NCBI GenBank assembly: GCA_045598325.1
Contig: JAZLLT010000084.1
Coordinates: forward strand, 1 to 49,986
DNA from: RUG14130 sp045598325
GTDB taxonomy: Bacteria > Bacillota > Clostridia > Christensenellales > Aristaeellaceae
Direction of reading: 5' to 3'
DNA: 49,986 bases
In this document: piece by piece, positions 7,383-16,761 of the stretch
Layout of the letters: each line of letters begins with the position of its first letter
How positions within the stretch are numbered: the first letter of the stretch is position 1
Notes under the pieces: model-generated
What the model saw: the letters and a program-made list of their open reading frames with translations, nothing else
What the model was told of the DNA's origin: nothing
Database searches by the model: none
Made by a program: the position numbers and the translations under genes

Positions 7383-8318
7383 ATGACAGAAGCAATTTCT
7401 AAAAGGAAACCTGTGAAAAAAATCAATAAGAGAATACTACGAGCAAACTTGGTCTTATACACGATGTTTATTCCTGTTATTATCCAGTTTGCTATTTTTC
7501 ATATAGTCCCATTTTCTGGATATATCATGGCCTTCCAAGATTATAAAATGATTAAGGGCATTTCGGGAAGTCCGTGGGTGGGTTTGTATAATTTTACGCT
7601 AATGTTTTCGAATTCGGTTTTTAGACGTGTTGTCCTTAATACATTGAAAATAAGCATCCTCGGCATCATAACAGGGTTCCCCATGCCGATTATTTTTGCG
7701 CTGCTGCTCAATGAAGTTACAAATCAAAGATACAAGAAAGCAATCCAAACGGCAGTTTTTATGCCTCATTTTTTGAACTGGACCGTTGTTGGTACCTTTG
7801 TGGTAATGATTTTTTCTGAAGAAACTGGACTGTTGAATCGATTTATTGAAATGCTTGGCGGTACTAGAACGGCGTTTCTTTATGATGAAAAGTCATGGTT
7901 GGTAATATTTCTTGGTACTGGCATATGGAAGTCATCGGGATTTGGCGCCGTTCTCTACCTGGCAGCCATCGCCGGTGTGTCTGTAGATCAATACGAGGCA
8001 GCCACGTTGGATGGTGCTACACGAATTCAAAAAACATGGTATGTTACAATACCATCTATTCTGCCGATTATTATGATAAAGCTAATTATGTCGGTCGAAG
8101 GTATTATGGGTGTTGGATTCGAACAAATCTATGTGATGTCTAATGGTGCTGTCAGTAACTCATCGAATGTTATTGGTTTGTTTTCGTATGACTCAATCAA
8201 GCAGGGACGGAATTTCGGCATTACTACAGCCATGAATGTTGTAGAATGTACAATGGGTTTTGTGATGATGGTGATTGTCAATAGACTTTGCAGAAATACC
8301 GGAAACCAGCTGTGGTAA
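7383..8318 (+). CDS. Sugar ABC transporter permease (LplB-like)
   Basis: A 311-residue inner-membrane permease with about six predicted helices, the first at about 26-46 (VLYTMFIPVIIQFAIFHIVP). The EAA loop, which contacts the ATPase, is seen as YEAATLDGATRIQKTWYVTIPS near residue 205-225. It forms the membrane channel with the next gene. GGAGGA precedes the start by 6 bp. No ATP-binding subunit is encoded in the locus, which is normal for this family: these transporters borrow a shared MsmK-type ATPase encoded elsewhere. Confidence 0.92.
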   Translation: MTEAISKRKPVKKINKRILRANLVLYTMFIPVIIQFAIFHIVPFSGYIMAFQDYKMIKGISGSPWVGLYNFTLMFSNSVFRRVVLNTLKISILGIITGFPMPIIFALLLNEVTNQRYKKAIQTAVFMPHFLNWTVVGTFVVMIFSEETGLLNRFIEMLGGTRTAFLYDEKSWLVIFLGTGIWKSSGFGAVLYLAAIAGVSVDQYEAATLDGATRIQKTWYVTIPSILPIIMIKLIMSVEGIMGVGFEQIYVMSNGAVSNSSNVIGLFSYDSIKQGRNFGITTAMNVVECTMGFVMMVIVNRLCRNTGNQLW

Positions 8319-8330
8319 GGGGACAATGAT

Positions 8331-9218
8331 ATGAAAGTAAAAGAAACAAAAGGTGACCGAGTATATCTTGTTATCGTACATGCAATTTTGGCAATATTGG
8401 CAATCTCATGTATACTGCCTGTTTTGCATGTAATTTCTGAATCCTTCTCGTCTGCTAGTGCAGTCATCAGACAGGATGTTTACTTTATTCCTGTAGAATT
8501 CAGCTTCGACTCGTACAGATTAATGTTGAGGACTTCCCGTGTCGTGTCATCATTCATAAATAGCTGTGTCATTACCATTGTAGGTGTTACTTTACATCTG
8601 CTAGGGACAACGCTGGCTTCTTATCCACTTAGCAAGAGTTATTTTTATGGTCGCAGATTTTATAGTATTCTGTTTGTGTTTGCACGTATATTCGGCGGAG
8701 GTATGATTCCGACTTATTTATTGATGTCAAATCTCGGTTTGCTTAACACCTACTGGTCCTTGTGGTTGCCTGGTGTGGTAGGCATCTATAATACCATGGT
8801 TTTGAGGACACAGTTTGAATCGGTTCCTATGGAAATATGTGAGTCTGCTTATATGGATGGTGCCGGCGAGTGGAGAATCTTGATTCAAATGTATCTGCCG
8901 CTATCAAAAGCCACTTATGCTGCACTCGGTTTGTTTGCGCTCGTGGACTCATGGAATATGTTCCGAAACATATTGCTCTATATCAATGACTCTACCAAGC
9001 ATAATCTCGCGGTATATATTCAAAATATGATAAATCAACAGAAAGCACTTACTGAATTGAATTCGAACGCGGATGTGGCTGCTATGGGTATCGATACAAC
9101 TGCAAGGGGCATTCAAGCTGCGGGTATCGTTGTGCTCATTGTTCCCATATTTGTTTTGTATCCTTTCTTACAGAAATATTTTACAAAAGGTGTAATGATC
9201 GGGGCAGTGAAGGGATGA
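8331..9218 (+). CDS. Sugar ABC transporter permease (LplC/YtcP-like)
   Basis: A 295-residue permease, the second half of the membrane channel. It has the carbohydrate-permease N-terminal pattern (helix at about 13-33, then VISESFSSASAV) and an EAA loop seen as CESAYMDGAGEWRILIQMYLP near residues 168-188. The C-terminus (PIFVLYPFLQKYFTKGVMIGAVKG) is the typical end of this subfamily. It starts 12 bp after the first permease gene behind AAGGGGAC. Confidence 0.92.
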   Translation: MKVKETKGDRVYLVIVHAILAILAISCILPVLHVISESFSSASAVIRQDVYFIPVEFSFDSYRLMLRTSRVVSSFINSCVITIVGVTLHLLGTTLASYPLSKSYFYGRRFYSILFVFARIFGGGMIPTYLLMSNLGLLNTYWSLWLPGVVGIYNTMVLRTQFESVPMEICESAYMDGAGEWRILIQMYLPLSKATYAALGLFALVDSWNMFRNILLYINDSTKHNLAVYIQNMINQQKALTELNSNADVAAMGIDTTARGIQAAGIVVLIVPIFVLYPFLQKYFTKGVMIGAVKG

Positions 9219-9277
9219 TCAACCTTTCGCAGGATAAAGTATGAATCTTGTGTTGGTGAATAAAGGGGGACGACTCT

Positions 9278-10204
9278 GTGGGAAAGCCAATTGTTGTATT
9301 CGGTAGCTTTGTGGTGGATTTGACGGCATGTTTGAGAGGCTTGCCGTTACCCGGGCAAACACTGATGGGTAATTCCTTTAAGATGGGTGCTGGTGGAAAA
9401 GGATCCAATCAGGCAGTTGCAGCTCACAGAGCTGGGGCCAATGTGACTTTGGTGACGAAAATCGGCTGTGATGTATTCGCTGATGTTGCGCTCAACTTCT
9501 ACGAAAAAGAAGAGATGAACACGGAATACATCCTAAAAGATAGCAACAGAGAAACAGGTATTGCGCTTATTACGGTTGATGAGGTATCTGCTCAAAACGA
9601 AATTGTAGTCGTCCCCGGTGCGTGTAACAATATAACTTCTGCAGATATTGAGAAATGTCGTGATTTGATAACAGGGGCGTCAATCCTCTTGCTTCAGCAT
9701 GAAATCAATGACGATGCACAGCGAAAGGTTATTGAGATTGCACATGAATCGAATGTACGAATCGTTTTAAATCCTGCGCCGGCTAAAGTTATTCCGCAGG
9801 ACTTGATTTCGAAAATCGATATCATTACGCCAAATGAAACAGAAGCGGAAGCACTTACCGGTGTTAAGGTAATGACCGTAGAAGATGCTAAAAACGCTGC
9901 CGATGTTTTCCTTCGTAATGGAGTTAAAAATGTTATTATCACTATGGGTGCATTAGGGGCATTTGCAACGGATGGCGTCAAGAGTGAACTTCTCTCGCGG
10001 ATAAATGTGGAAGCAGTAGATACAACCGGAGCAGGGGATGCGTTTAACGGTGGATTTGTTACTGCGCTCAGCGAAGGAAAAGACTTGTTTGAGGCATTGA
10101 GATTCGGCAATGCAACGGGTGCACTGTCTGTGACGCGCTTTGGCACGGCTCCTTCCATGCCGTATCGCGATGAAATCGATGAATTAATCATGAATAACTA
10201 TTGA
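9278..10204 (+). CDS. Ribokinase-like PfkB sugar kinase
   Basis: A 308-residue PfkB-family kinase that phosphorylates a sugar with ATP in the cytoplasm. The substrate-binding N-terminal motif is GAGGKGSNQAVAAHR (about 37-51), and the C-terminal ATP/catalytic motif is DTTGAGDAFNGGF (about 248-260) with Asp as the catalytic base. Both are intact, and the size and motifs best fit ribokinase. The start is a GTG (9278) with AGGGGG about 9 bp upstream. Next to a nucleoside-hydrolase-like gene, ribose from a nucleoside is one possible substrate, but PfkB kinases accept several sugars and the assignment is tentative. Confidence 0.88.
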   Translation: MGKPIVVFGSFVVDLTACLRGLPLPGQTLMGNSFKMGAGGKGSNQAVAAHRAGANVTLVTKIGCDVFADVALNFYEKEEMNTEYILKDSNRETGIALITVDEVSAQNEIVVVPGACNNITSADIEKCRDLITGASILLLQHEINDDAQRKVIEIAHESNVRIVLNPAPAKVIPQDLISKIDIITPNETEAEALTGVKVMTVEDAKNAADVFLRNGVKNVIITMGALGAFATDGVKSELLSRINVEAVDTTGAGDAFNGGFVTALSEGKDLFEALRFGNATGALSVTRFGTAPSMPYRDEIDELIMNNY

Positions 10205-10502
10205 TATGCGACTACTACGAAGAACTTGACAATGTGATTCGGATTCTCACGAAATGTTGATATTGATATTCTCGAAATGACATTTGCTGTACAACAATAA
10301 TTGCATCAAGAGTAAGATTGCGATATATTAATTCGGAAATGGAGTTTGGTCTGTATACATCACATAATCGTTTTGTAATAGGTACGAACACGGACTATGA
10401 AAAACTGAATTTGATATCTGAAAATTCGAACGCTAGTATCTAAAGGACGAAAAGATTACCAGATCGACTCTTTGCAGATTAATACCGAATGGAGGTGTCT
10501 AT
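10205..10502. other. Intergenic gap inside the operon
   Basis: About 300 bp of AT-rich sequence without a supported gene. A TTGACA hexamer occurs at 10226-10231, but no good -10 box follows at the right distance. A short frame near the start (CDYYEELDNVIRILTKC, then stop) could be the remnant of a lost gene. The only clear signal is the strong GGAGGTG ribosome site at 10491-10497 for the next gene. Confidence 0.4.
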
Positions 10503-11423
10503 ATGCCCGAAAAAGTAAATGTGATGATTGACTTGAATATCGATGGTGACTGTACCAACATGGGTGCACTCAGCTTGCTCCATGAGTATGCTAATCAAGG
10601 TAAAGTAAGAATCCTTGCTACAACTGCATGCTTCAATTCTCCGCTAGCAACTGGATGTATCAAAGCCATCAACCGTTACTACGGCAGGGGAGAGCTACCT
10701 GTTGGAATTCTCCACTGTCAGAATGAAACTCATCCTACACCCTTCATGAAACCGGTCAATGAAACATTCTGCAAGAACAAACCAGATGGCGAAGACGCGC
10801 CTGATACTGTAGAAGTCTTGCGGCGTGCCCTCGCACAAGAACCAGATGGTTCAGTTACATTTGTAGTAGCAGGATGTTTTGCATCAGCTGCTGCGCTGCT
10901 TCAAAGTGCTCCTGATAGTATTTCACCTCTTTCGGGACAGGATCTGTGTAATCGTAAGATTAAGAGACTCGTAGCTATGGCAGGGCAGTTCCCAACATTT
11001 GATGAGATATTTGCAGAAAACAATATCAGAGTACAGATTCCAGCAGCCAAATATGTTATGAAACATTGGGAAAACGAGTTGGTTCTGTCGGGCTTTGAAA
11101 TAGGAATACGGACTCTGTCTTTGCTGGAGTTTCGGCTTAATGGACCAGATGACCATCCGTTGAAAATGATGTATGTCATAAACGACGGAGAAAAAGAATG
11201 GTACATGGAAGGAAATCCAAGCTATGATCAAACAGCAGTTATGGAAGCTGTGGAACCCGGCAAGTATTTTGATTACCATGCCTTTGGACACATTAATGTG
11301 ACTGACAAGGAAGGATACACAATTTGGGAAGCTATCGAAGGAGGAAAACAAACATATCTCATGCCTAAAGTACCGCTAAATGAAGTAGCAAAAGTCATAA
11401 ACGGTATGTTTCTTCCGAAATGA
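10503..11423 (+). CDS. Nucleoside-hydrolase-like protein with altered metal site
   Basis: A 306-residue protein of the inosine-uridine nucleoside hydrolase superfamily, whose members use a bound calcium ion to cleave N-glycosidic bonds to ribose. The N-terminal motif is MIDLNIDGDCTNMGALSLL (8-26) and aligns with the family signature DTDxGxDxDDxxAL. The first Asp and the Asp before Cys are kept, but the other calcium-binding acids appear as Asn, Thr and Asn. The rest of the fold is recognisable: ILATTACF near 35, VTFVVAGCFASAAALL near 120 and KRLVAMAG near 160. It may be inactive as a classical nucleosidase or use another substrate. It lies between the kinase and the glycosidase in the same direction. 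Confidence 0.7.
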   Translation: MPEKVNVMIDLNIDGDCTNMGALSLLHEYANQGKVRILATTACFNSPLATGCIKAINRYYGRGELPVGILHCQNETHPTPFMKPVNETFCKNKPDGEDAPDTVEVLRRALAQEPDGSVTFVVAGCFASAAALLQSAPDSISPLSGQDLCNRKIKRLVAMAGQFPTFDEIFAENNIRVQIPAAKYVMKHWENELVLSGFEIGIRTLSLLEFRLNGPDDHPLKMMYVINDGEKEWYMEGNPSYDQTAVMEAVEPGKYFDYHAFGHINVTDKEGYTIWEAIEGGKQTYLMPKVPLNEVAKVINGMFLPK

Positions 11424-11499
11424 TAATAGAATTGGATTGTTTGATGGTAGAAAAGGGGAGACAATAAATCTGAATAATGCGAAAAGGTGATAAATAAAG

Positions 11500-14400
11500 A
11501 TGCTGTATAAGAAAAATATAAGCCCTGTTCTGGATAATACACTATTTGAAAATCCCACAAGCGAATACCGCGGAACGCCTTTCTGGGCATGGAACTGCCG
11601 GTTGGAAAAACAAGAGTTGGAACGGCAGATTGACATACTGAACCAGATGGGGTTTGGTGGTTTCCATATGCATGTCCGCACAGGTATGGATACGCCTTAT
11701 TTGAGCGACGAATACATGGCGCTCATCAAGGCATGCGTAAACAAGGCAAAAAAAGAGCAGATGTTGGCCTATTTGTATGATGAGGATCGCTGGCCTTCCG
11801 GAGCAGCAGGCGGATTGGTTACTAAAGATAAGCGATTTCGCACTCGATATCTGTTGTTCACACATACGCCATATGGAGAAGGTGTAGTGAAAAAGCAAGA
11901 GTATTCCCGTGCTGAGGGTGCACGAACCGAGCAAGGTACACTGCTTGCCTGTTTCGATGTAGAACTGGATGAGTGCGGTTGTCTGCGTTCTTCCCGTTTG
12001 ATTGGCGAAAAAGAAAAGGCGGTCCATGACAAGTGGTACGCCTACATTGAGTTGGCAAACGAGTCAGGATGGTACAATAACCAAACCTATGTGAACACGC
12101 TCAATAAAGAGGCAATTGATCGATTTATAGAGATTACACATGAAAGCTATAACCGCATAATTGCAGATGAATTTGACAAAACAGTGCCTTCAATCTTCAC
12201 GGACGAACCGCAATTCACGCTTAAGGGGACATTTGCCTTCGCAGATGGTAAAGAAGACATGACGCTCCCATGGACAGATGACCTGCCGGATACCTTCCGC
12301 AATACTTACGGCGAGGATTTGGTGAGCGGAATTCCAGAACTGCTATGGGAGAAGCCGAATGGAGAGGTTTCTGTGATTCGCTATCACTATCATGACCATA
12401 TCTGTGAGCGCTTCACGCAGGCGTTTGCCGACAACTGCGGTGCTTGGTGCCGCTCTCACAATCTGAAGCTTACCGGCCATATGATGGCCGAACCTACATT
12501 GGAGTCTCAAACCCGTGCACTTGGTGAAGCTATGCGTTCTTACCGTGGCTTCGATTTACCTGGAATCGATATGCTTTGTGCAAGTTTTGAATACACGACT
12601 TGTAAGCAGACTCAATCTGCAGTGCACCAGTTCGGCTATGAGGGCATGTTGAGCGAGCTGTACGGCGTCACCAACTGGGACTTCGATTTTCGCGGCCACA
12701 AGCTCCACGGCGACTGGCAGGTGGCCCTCGGCGTCACCATCCGCGTGCCGCACCTTTCGTGGGTGTCCATGGCGGGCGAGGCTAAGAGAGACTATCCCGC
12801 TTCCATCAACTATCAGTCCCCGTGGTGGAAAGAATACAAAAATGTGGAGGACCACTTTGCCCGCGTCAACACCGCCATGACCCGCGGAACGCCCGTGGTG
12901 AAAGTGGGTGTCATTCATCCCGTCGAAAGCTACTGGCTGCACTGGGGCCCCTCCGAGCAGACAGCCCTCAGGCGCGAGCAACTGGATGAGCAGTTCCAGA
13001 ATGTAACCAAGTGGCTGCTCTTCGGCGGCATCGACTTTGATTTTATCAGTGAATCTCTCCTGCCCGCGCAGTGCGAAGCGGGCACGAATCCGCTCAGAGT
13101 CGGCAAAATGGCCTATGATGTCGTTATTGTGCCCGGCTGCGAGACACTGCGCTCCACGACACTCACCCGCCTTGAGGCGTTCAGGAACGCGGGCGGAAGA
13201 GTGATCTTCATGGGTGACGCGCCGGTATACGAAAACGCCGTTTCCTCTGGGCGCGGCAGAAAGCTTTATGACGCCTGTGAGCGCATTTCCATGAGCCGCG
13301 GAAGTCTGATTGCCGCCATGCAGGACGTGCGCCTCATCGACATGAGAGATGAAAGCGGCCGTATGACCGACGGTCTGCTCTACCAGCTGCGCGCGGACGG
13401 CGATAACCGCTGGCTCTTCATCGCTCACGGCATCGAACCATACAACAAGGATGTGAGCCGTTATCAGGACCTGCGCGTGCGCGTCAGGGGCAAATGGGTG
13501 CCCATGCTTTACAACACGCAGACAGGAGCGCGTGAGAAGATCACCTTCTCCGTGAAGGGCGATGTGACCGAGATCCGCAGGCGCATGTATGATTATGACA
13601 GTCTGCTCCTGCTGCTCGAGCCCGCGCAGGGTGAGCCCTCCTATACCGCGGAGTATGACGCGGACCGCTTCGGCGGAGAGAGCGTCTCCATCCCGAAGAG
13701 AGTCGGCTTCCGCCTTTCCGAGCCCAACGCCCTGCTCCTCGACCGCGCAGAATATAAGTTAGATGATGGTGAATGGCAGAAAGAGGAAGAAATCCTGCGC
13801 CTCGATAACGAGCTGCGCATTTCCCTCGGCTGGCCCACACGCAAGGAATCCGTGGCACAGCCCTGGGTCGTGCTCGCGGAAAAGCCCGTTCACACGGCCT
13901 ATCTGCGCTATTCCATTGAGAGCGAGATCGACATGGACGAGGTCTCTCTCGCCATCGAGGACGCGGAAAGCGCGGTGCTAACATGGAACGGCAGCCCCGT
14001 TCCGTTGGTCGTCAACGGCTGGTATGTGGATAAGTCCATCAAAACTGTCCGTCTGCCCTCACTCAAAAAAGGCATCAATACGCTGGAGGTCGCAGCTCCG
14101 TTCGGACGCCGGACCAATCTGGAATGGGCGTACTTGTTGGGGGATTTCGGTGTGAACGTCGCCGGACGCGATGCCCGCGTGACTGCTATGCAAAAGGAAA
14201 TCGGCTTCGGCAGCTTTACCAATCAAGGCATGCCTTTCTTCGGCGGAAATCTTACTTATGATTTCAACATCGAAACAGGGGAGGGCGAGTACGCTCTGCG
14301 CCTGTGCCATTACCGCGGCGCGATGCTTCGTGTCAAAGTCGATGGAGAGGACAAGGGCATCGTCATCTATCCGCCCTACATCCTACGGCTCGGAACGCTC

Positions 14401-14595
14401 AAAGCAGGTACGCACCGCGTCGAAATCACGCTAATGGGTCACCGCCGCAATTCCTTCGGTCCTGTGCACCTGAATGACCTCAACGAAAAGTGGATTGGTC
14501 CCGATACATGGAGGAGTGAGGGAGACAGGTGGTGTTACGACTATATGATTTGCGAAGAAGGTCTGCTTTCAAGCCCTGAAATAGTTAGTCTGTAG
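11500..14595 (+). CDS. GH106-like glycoside hydrolase (possible alpha-L-rhamnosidase)
   Basis: A 1031-residue cytoplasmic-type enzyme without a signal peptide. The N-terminal region has the hallmarks I associate with the GH106/rhamnosidase-like family: YRGTPFWAWNCRLEK (23-37), FGGFHMHVRTGMDTPYLS (52-69) and YDEDRWPSGAAGG (89-101), followed by IFTDEPQF near residue 230, which probably carries an active-site acid. A TIM-barrel core is followed by beta-rich C-terminal domains, with a galactose-binding-like region in the last ~200 residues. Known members release L-rhamnose or related sugars from plant polysaccharides and glycosides. The start has AAAGGTGA 10 bp upstream. The 5' third is moderately AT-rich and the part from about 12640 to 14200 is clearly GC-richer. 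Confidence 0.72.
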   Translation: MLYKKNISPVLDNTLFENPTSEYRGTPFWAWNCRLEKQELERQIDILNQMGFGGFHMHVRTGMDTPYLSDEYMALIKACVNKAKKEQMLAYLYDEDRWPSGAAGGLVTKDKRFRTRYLLFTHTPYGEGVVKKQEYSRAEGARTEQGTLLACFDVELDECGCLRSSRLIGEKEKAVHDKWYAYIELANESGWYNNQTYVNTLNKEAIDRFIEITHESYNRIIADEFDKTVPSIFTDEPQFTLKGTFAFADGKEDMTLPWTDDLPDTFRNTYGEDLVSGIPELLWEKPNGEVSVIRYHYHDHICERFTQAFADNCGAWCRSHNLKLTGHMMAEPTLESQTRALGEAMRSYRGFDLPGIDMLCASFEYTTCKQTQSAVHQFGYEGMLSELYGVTNWDFDFRGHKLHGDWQVALGVTIRVPHLSWVSMAGEAKRDYPASINYQSPWWKEYKNVEDHFARVNTAMTRGTPVVKVGVIHPVESYWLHWGPSEQTALRREQLDEQFQNVTKWLLFGGIDFDFISESLLPAQCEAGTNPLRVGKMAYDVVIVPGCETLRSTTLTRLEAFRNAGGRVIFMGDAPVYENAVSSGRGRKLYDACERISMSRGSLIAAMQDVRLIDMRDESGRMTDGLLYQLRADGDNRWLFIAHGIEPYNKDVSRYQDLRVRVRGKWVPMLYNTQTGAREKITFSVKGDVTEIRRRMYDYDSLLLLLEPAQGEPSYTAEYDADRFGGESVSIPKRVGFRLSEPNALLLDRAEYKLDDGEWQKEEEILRLDNELRISLGWPTRKESVAQPWVVLAEKPVHTAYLRYSIESEIDMDEVSLAIEDAESAVLTWNGSPVPLVVNGWYVDKSIKTVRLPSLKKGINTLEVAAPFGRRTNLEWAYLLGDFGVNVAGRDARVTAMQKEIGFGSFTNQGMPFFGGNLTYDFNIETGEGEYALRLCHYRGAMLRVKVDGEDKGIVIYPPYILRLGTLKAGTHRVEITLMGHRRNSFGPVHLNDLNEKWIGPDTWRSEGDRWCYDYMICEEGLLSSPEIVSL

Positions 14596-14654
14596 AATGC
14601 GTAGGTCGTCTTGAAGTATAAATATGTCAATATTATCAGAAAGGATAGTGTGTT

Positions 14655-15851
14655 ATGAATCCTGTAAAAGTTGCAATCATTGGTACTGGTGCAATCAGTG
14701 GAATATATCTTCAGAATATTCTGCTTGTTTTCAAGGAGATTGAACTCCGCGGTATTTGCGATCTCATTCCAGAACGTGTGGAAAAAGCGGCTGAAAATGT
14801 CCGTAATGCAATCAAGGACGGCGTTAAAGCGCCAGAACCGATTATCTACCAGGACATGTTCGAGGCTTTCAATGATCCGGAAGTCGAGGTAGTACTAAAT
14901 CTTACCCGTCCTTATGAGCACTTTGAAGTAACAAAAGAAGCGCTCAATCATGGTAAGCATGTTTACAGCGAAAAGCCACTCGGCATCACTATGGACGAAG
15001 CAAATATCTTGATCAATTTGGCTGAATCCAAAGGGTTGAAACTCGGTGGTGCACCTGATACCTTCATGGGTGCTGGTATCCAAACCTGCCGGAAATTGAT
15101 TGATGACGGTGTGATTGGCGACATCATCGGCGGTAGCTGCGCTATGATCTGTCACGGACATGAGACATGGCATCCTGATCCAGAGTTCTATTACAAGAAC
15201 GGCGGTGGGCCTATGCTCGACATGGGACCGTATTACGTTACGGCTCTTGTAAATTTGCTGGGCGAAGCAAAGGGCGTCATGGCTATGACGAAAAAGAGCT
15301 TCGACCAGCGAATCATTACCAGTAAACCTCACTACGGCGAAATCATCGATGTGGACGTGGATACATATTTGAGCGGTAACATCGAGTTTGAAAACGGCGC
15401 CATCATACAGATGTTCACCACATTTGATGTTTATTACAGTGGTCAGGCCCGCTTTGAAATCTACGGTACAAAGGGTACGATAATGGTCCCAGATCCCAAC
15501 TGCTTCGGAGGCCCAGTGCTTCTGTACCGCCCCGAAGATCAACAGTCTGGACAGATTGCCGATCCTGGACTTGAAAAAAAGAACTGGCCCAACTACTGCG
15601 GCGGTTATAAAGAGATACCGCTGATGTTCGATTACAGTGATAATTCGCGTGCACTGGGTCTTGCGGATATGTGTAAGGCAATCCGCACTGGTCGCAGTTG
15701 GCGTGCCAATTACAGGCAGCAGCGACATGTTCTGGAGATCATGACCGCATTCTCAAAATCCTGTGAAATGCATGCATACATGACAATCGAATCCGAGTTT
15801 GAACGCAGTGAACCTATGAGGAACAACCCAATGAAAGGTATTCTGGATTGA
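14655..15851 (+). CDS. Gfo/Idh/MocA-family sugar oxidoreductase 1
   Basis: A 398-residue NAD(P)-dependent oxidoreductase. The Rossmann motif is VAIIGTGAISGIY (6-18) and the catalytic-loop motif is YSEKPLGITMDEA, whose Lys is the conserved active-site lysine. The C-terminal half has the alpha/beta dimer domain with GGGPMLDMGPYYVTALVNLLG. Such enzymes oxidise or reduce a hydroxyl of a sugar or inositol ring. AAAGGA precedes the start by about 10 bp. It is followed 14 bp later by a TIM-barrel isomerase, a pairing common in inositol and keto-sugar pathways. Confidence 0.9.
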   Translation: MNPVKVAIIGTGAISGIYLQNILLVFKEIELRGICDLIPERVEKAAENVRNAIKDGVKAPEPIIYQDMFEAFNDPEVEVVLNLTRPYEHFEVTKEALNHGKHVYSEKPLGITMDEANILINLAESKGLKLGGAPDTFMGAGIQTCRKLIDDGVIGDIIGGSCAMICHGHETWHPDPEFYYKNGGGPMLDMGPYYVTALVNLLGEAKGVMAMTKKSFDQRIITSKPHYGEIIDVDVDTYLSGNIEFENGAIIQMFTTFDVYYSGQARFEIYGTKGTIMVPDPNCFGGPVLLYRPEDQQSGQIADPGLEKKNWPNYCGGYKEIPLMFDYSDNSRALGLADMCKAIRTGRSWRANYRQQRHVLEIMTAFSKSCEMHAYMTIESEFERSEPMRNNPMKGILD

Positions 15852-15865
15852 TGGAGGGAAAAAAG

Positions 15866-16696
15866 ATGATGAAAGTTGCATACACCGGTTGGACCTGGAT
15901 CAACACAAACAATGCAGAAACTGGACGCAGGCAGTTAGAGCAATCCCTGAAGGAGATCAAGAGTCTCGGCTATGATTATGCTGAGAATTTTGCGTTCATC
16001 AGCGATTACTACGATGATCCTAATGACCTAGTGGCCTTGACGAAGAAATATGACATCAACCTTTGCAATCTGTACGGGCACTTTAACTTCGATGTAGAAG
16101 AAATGATTGCCCATAGTAAGAAACAGATTGATTTCCTTGCTGATATCGGAGGGAAATGGTACAATTGTCAGAATGCGGGATTTGGTGATAATGGTCCTCT
16201 GGAGCGTCCCAGCAACTTTGAAATGCTGGATAAAATGTGTTATATTGCCGACAAACTGGGCAAGTATGCAGTGGAACGCGGCGTAAAGCTGTGTTTCCAT
16301 CCTCATTACGGTACTTGTGTGTTCTCCCAGAGCGACATTGACTATTTTATGGCTCATACCGACCCGAACTATGTATTTATGTGCATTGATACTGCTCATA
16401 CCACGCTGGCGGGTATTCGGCCTTCTAGTCTGATTCGACAGTGCGGCAGCCGCATTGCTTATATGCATTTGAAGGATGTTGACACTTATGCACTTTCAAA
16501 AGCAGAAGGAGCTGAAAAAATGGCAACTTTCCGTGCGCTCGGCCATGGCACAGTGAATTTCCCCGAGGTCAAGGCGGCATTGGAAGAAATAGGGTATGAT
16601 GGTGTACTATGCGTGGAACTTGACTGCCCCGAAGTATGCAATTATCATTCCGCCGAGGTATCGCGTACTTATCTCCGTGATGTACTCGGTATGTAA
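15866..16696 (+). CDS. Sugar phosphate isomerase/epimerase (AP-endonuclease-2 TIM barrel)
   Basis: A 276-residue xylose-isomerase-like TIM barrel. Metal-site residues are visible in strand-end motifs: CFHPHYGT, CIDTAHTTLAG, YMHLKDVD and CVELDCPE. The family isomerises, epimerises or dehydrates sugars and inososes, or acts on keto-glycosides. I start at 15866 because GGAGGG lies 7 bp upstream; the frame extends to a TTG at 15848 but that lies before the ribosome site. It probably uses the product of one of the flanking oxidoreductases. Confidence 0.88.
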   Translation: MMKVAYTGWTWINTNNAETGRRQLEQSLKEIKSLGYDYAENFAFISDYYDDPNDLVALTKKYDINLCNLYGHFNFDVEEMIAHSKKQIDFLADIGGKWYNCQNAGFGDNGPLERPSNFEMLDKMCYIADKLGKYAVERGVKLCFHPHYGTCVFSQSDIDYFMAHTDPNYVFMCIDTAHTTLAGIRPSSLIRQCGSRIAYMHLKDVDTYALSKAEGAEKMATFRALGHGTVNFPEVKAALEEIGYDGVLCVELDCPEVCNYHSAEVSRTYLRDVLGM

Positions 16697-16761
16697 TCAA
16701 TACTGTGACAAGGAGGATACTCCCAAAACATCATCTTTATCTGGTGGCGGGGTAAAAAGTT

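Noticed and set aside
13100..14300. Separate gene in the GC-rich part of the glycosidase
   Set aside because: The 1031-residue frame is continuous and the C-terminal domains fit the family, so the GC change is within one gene.
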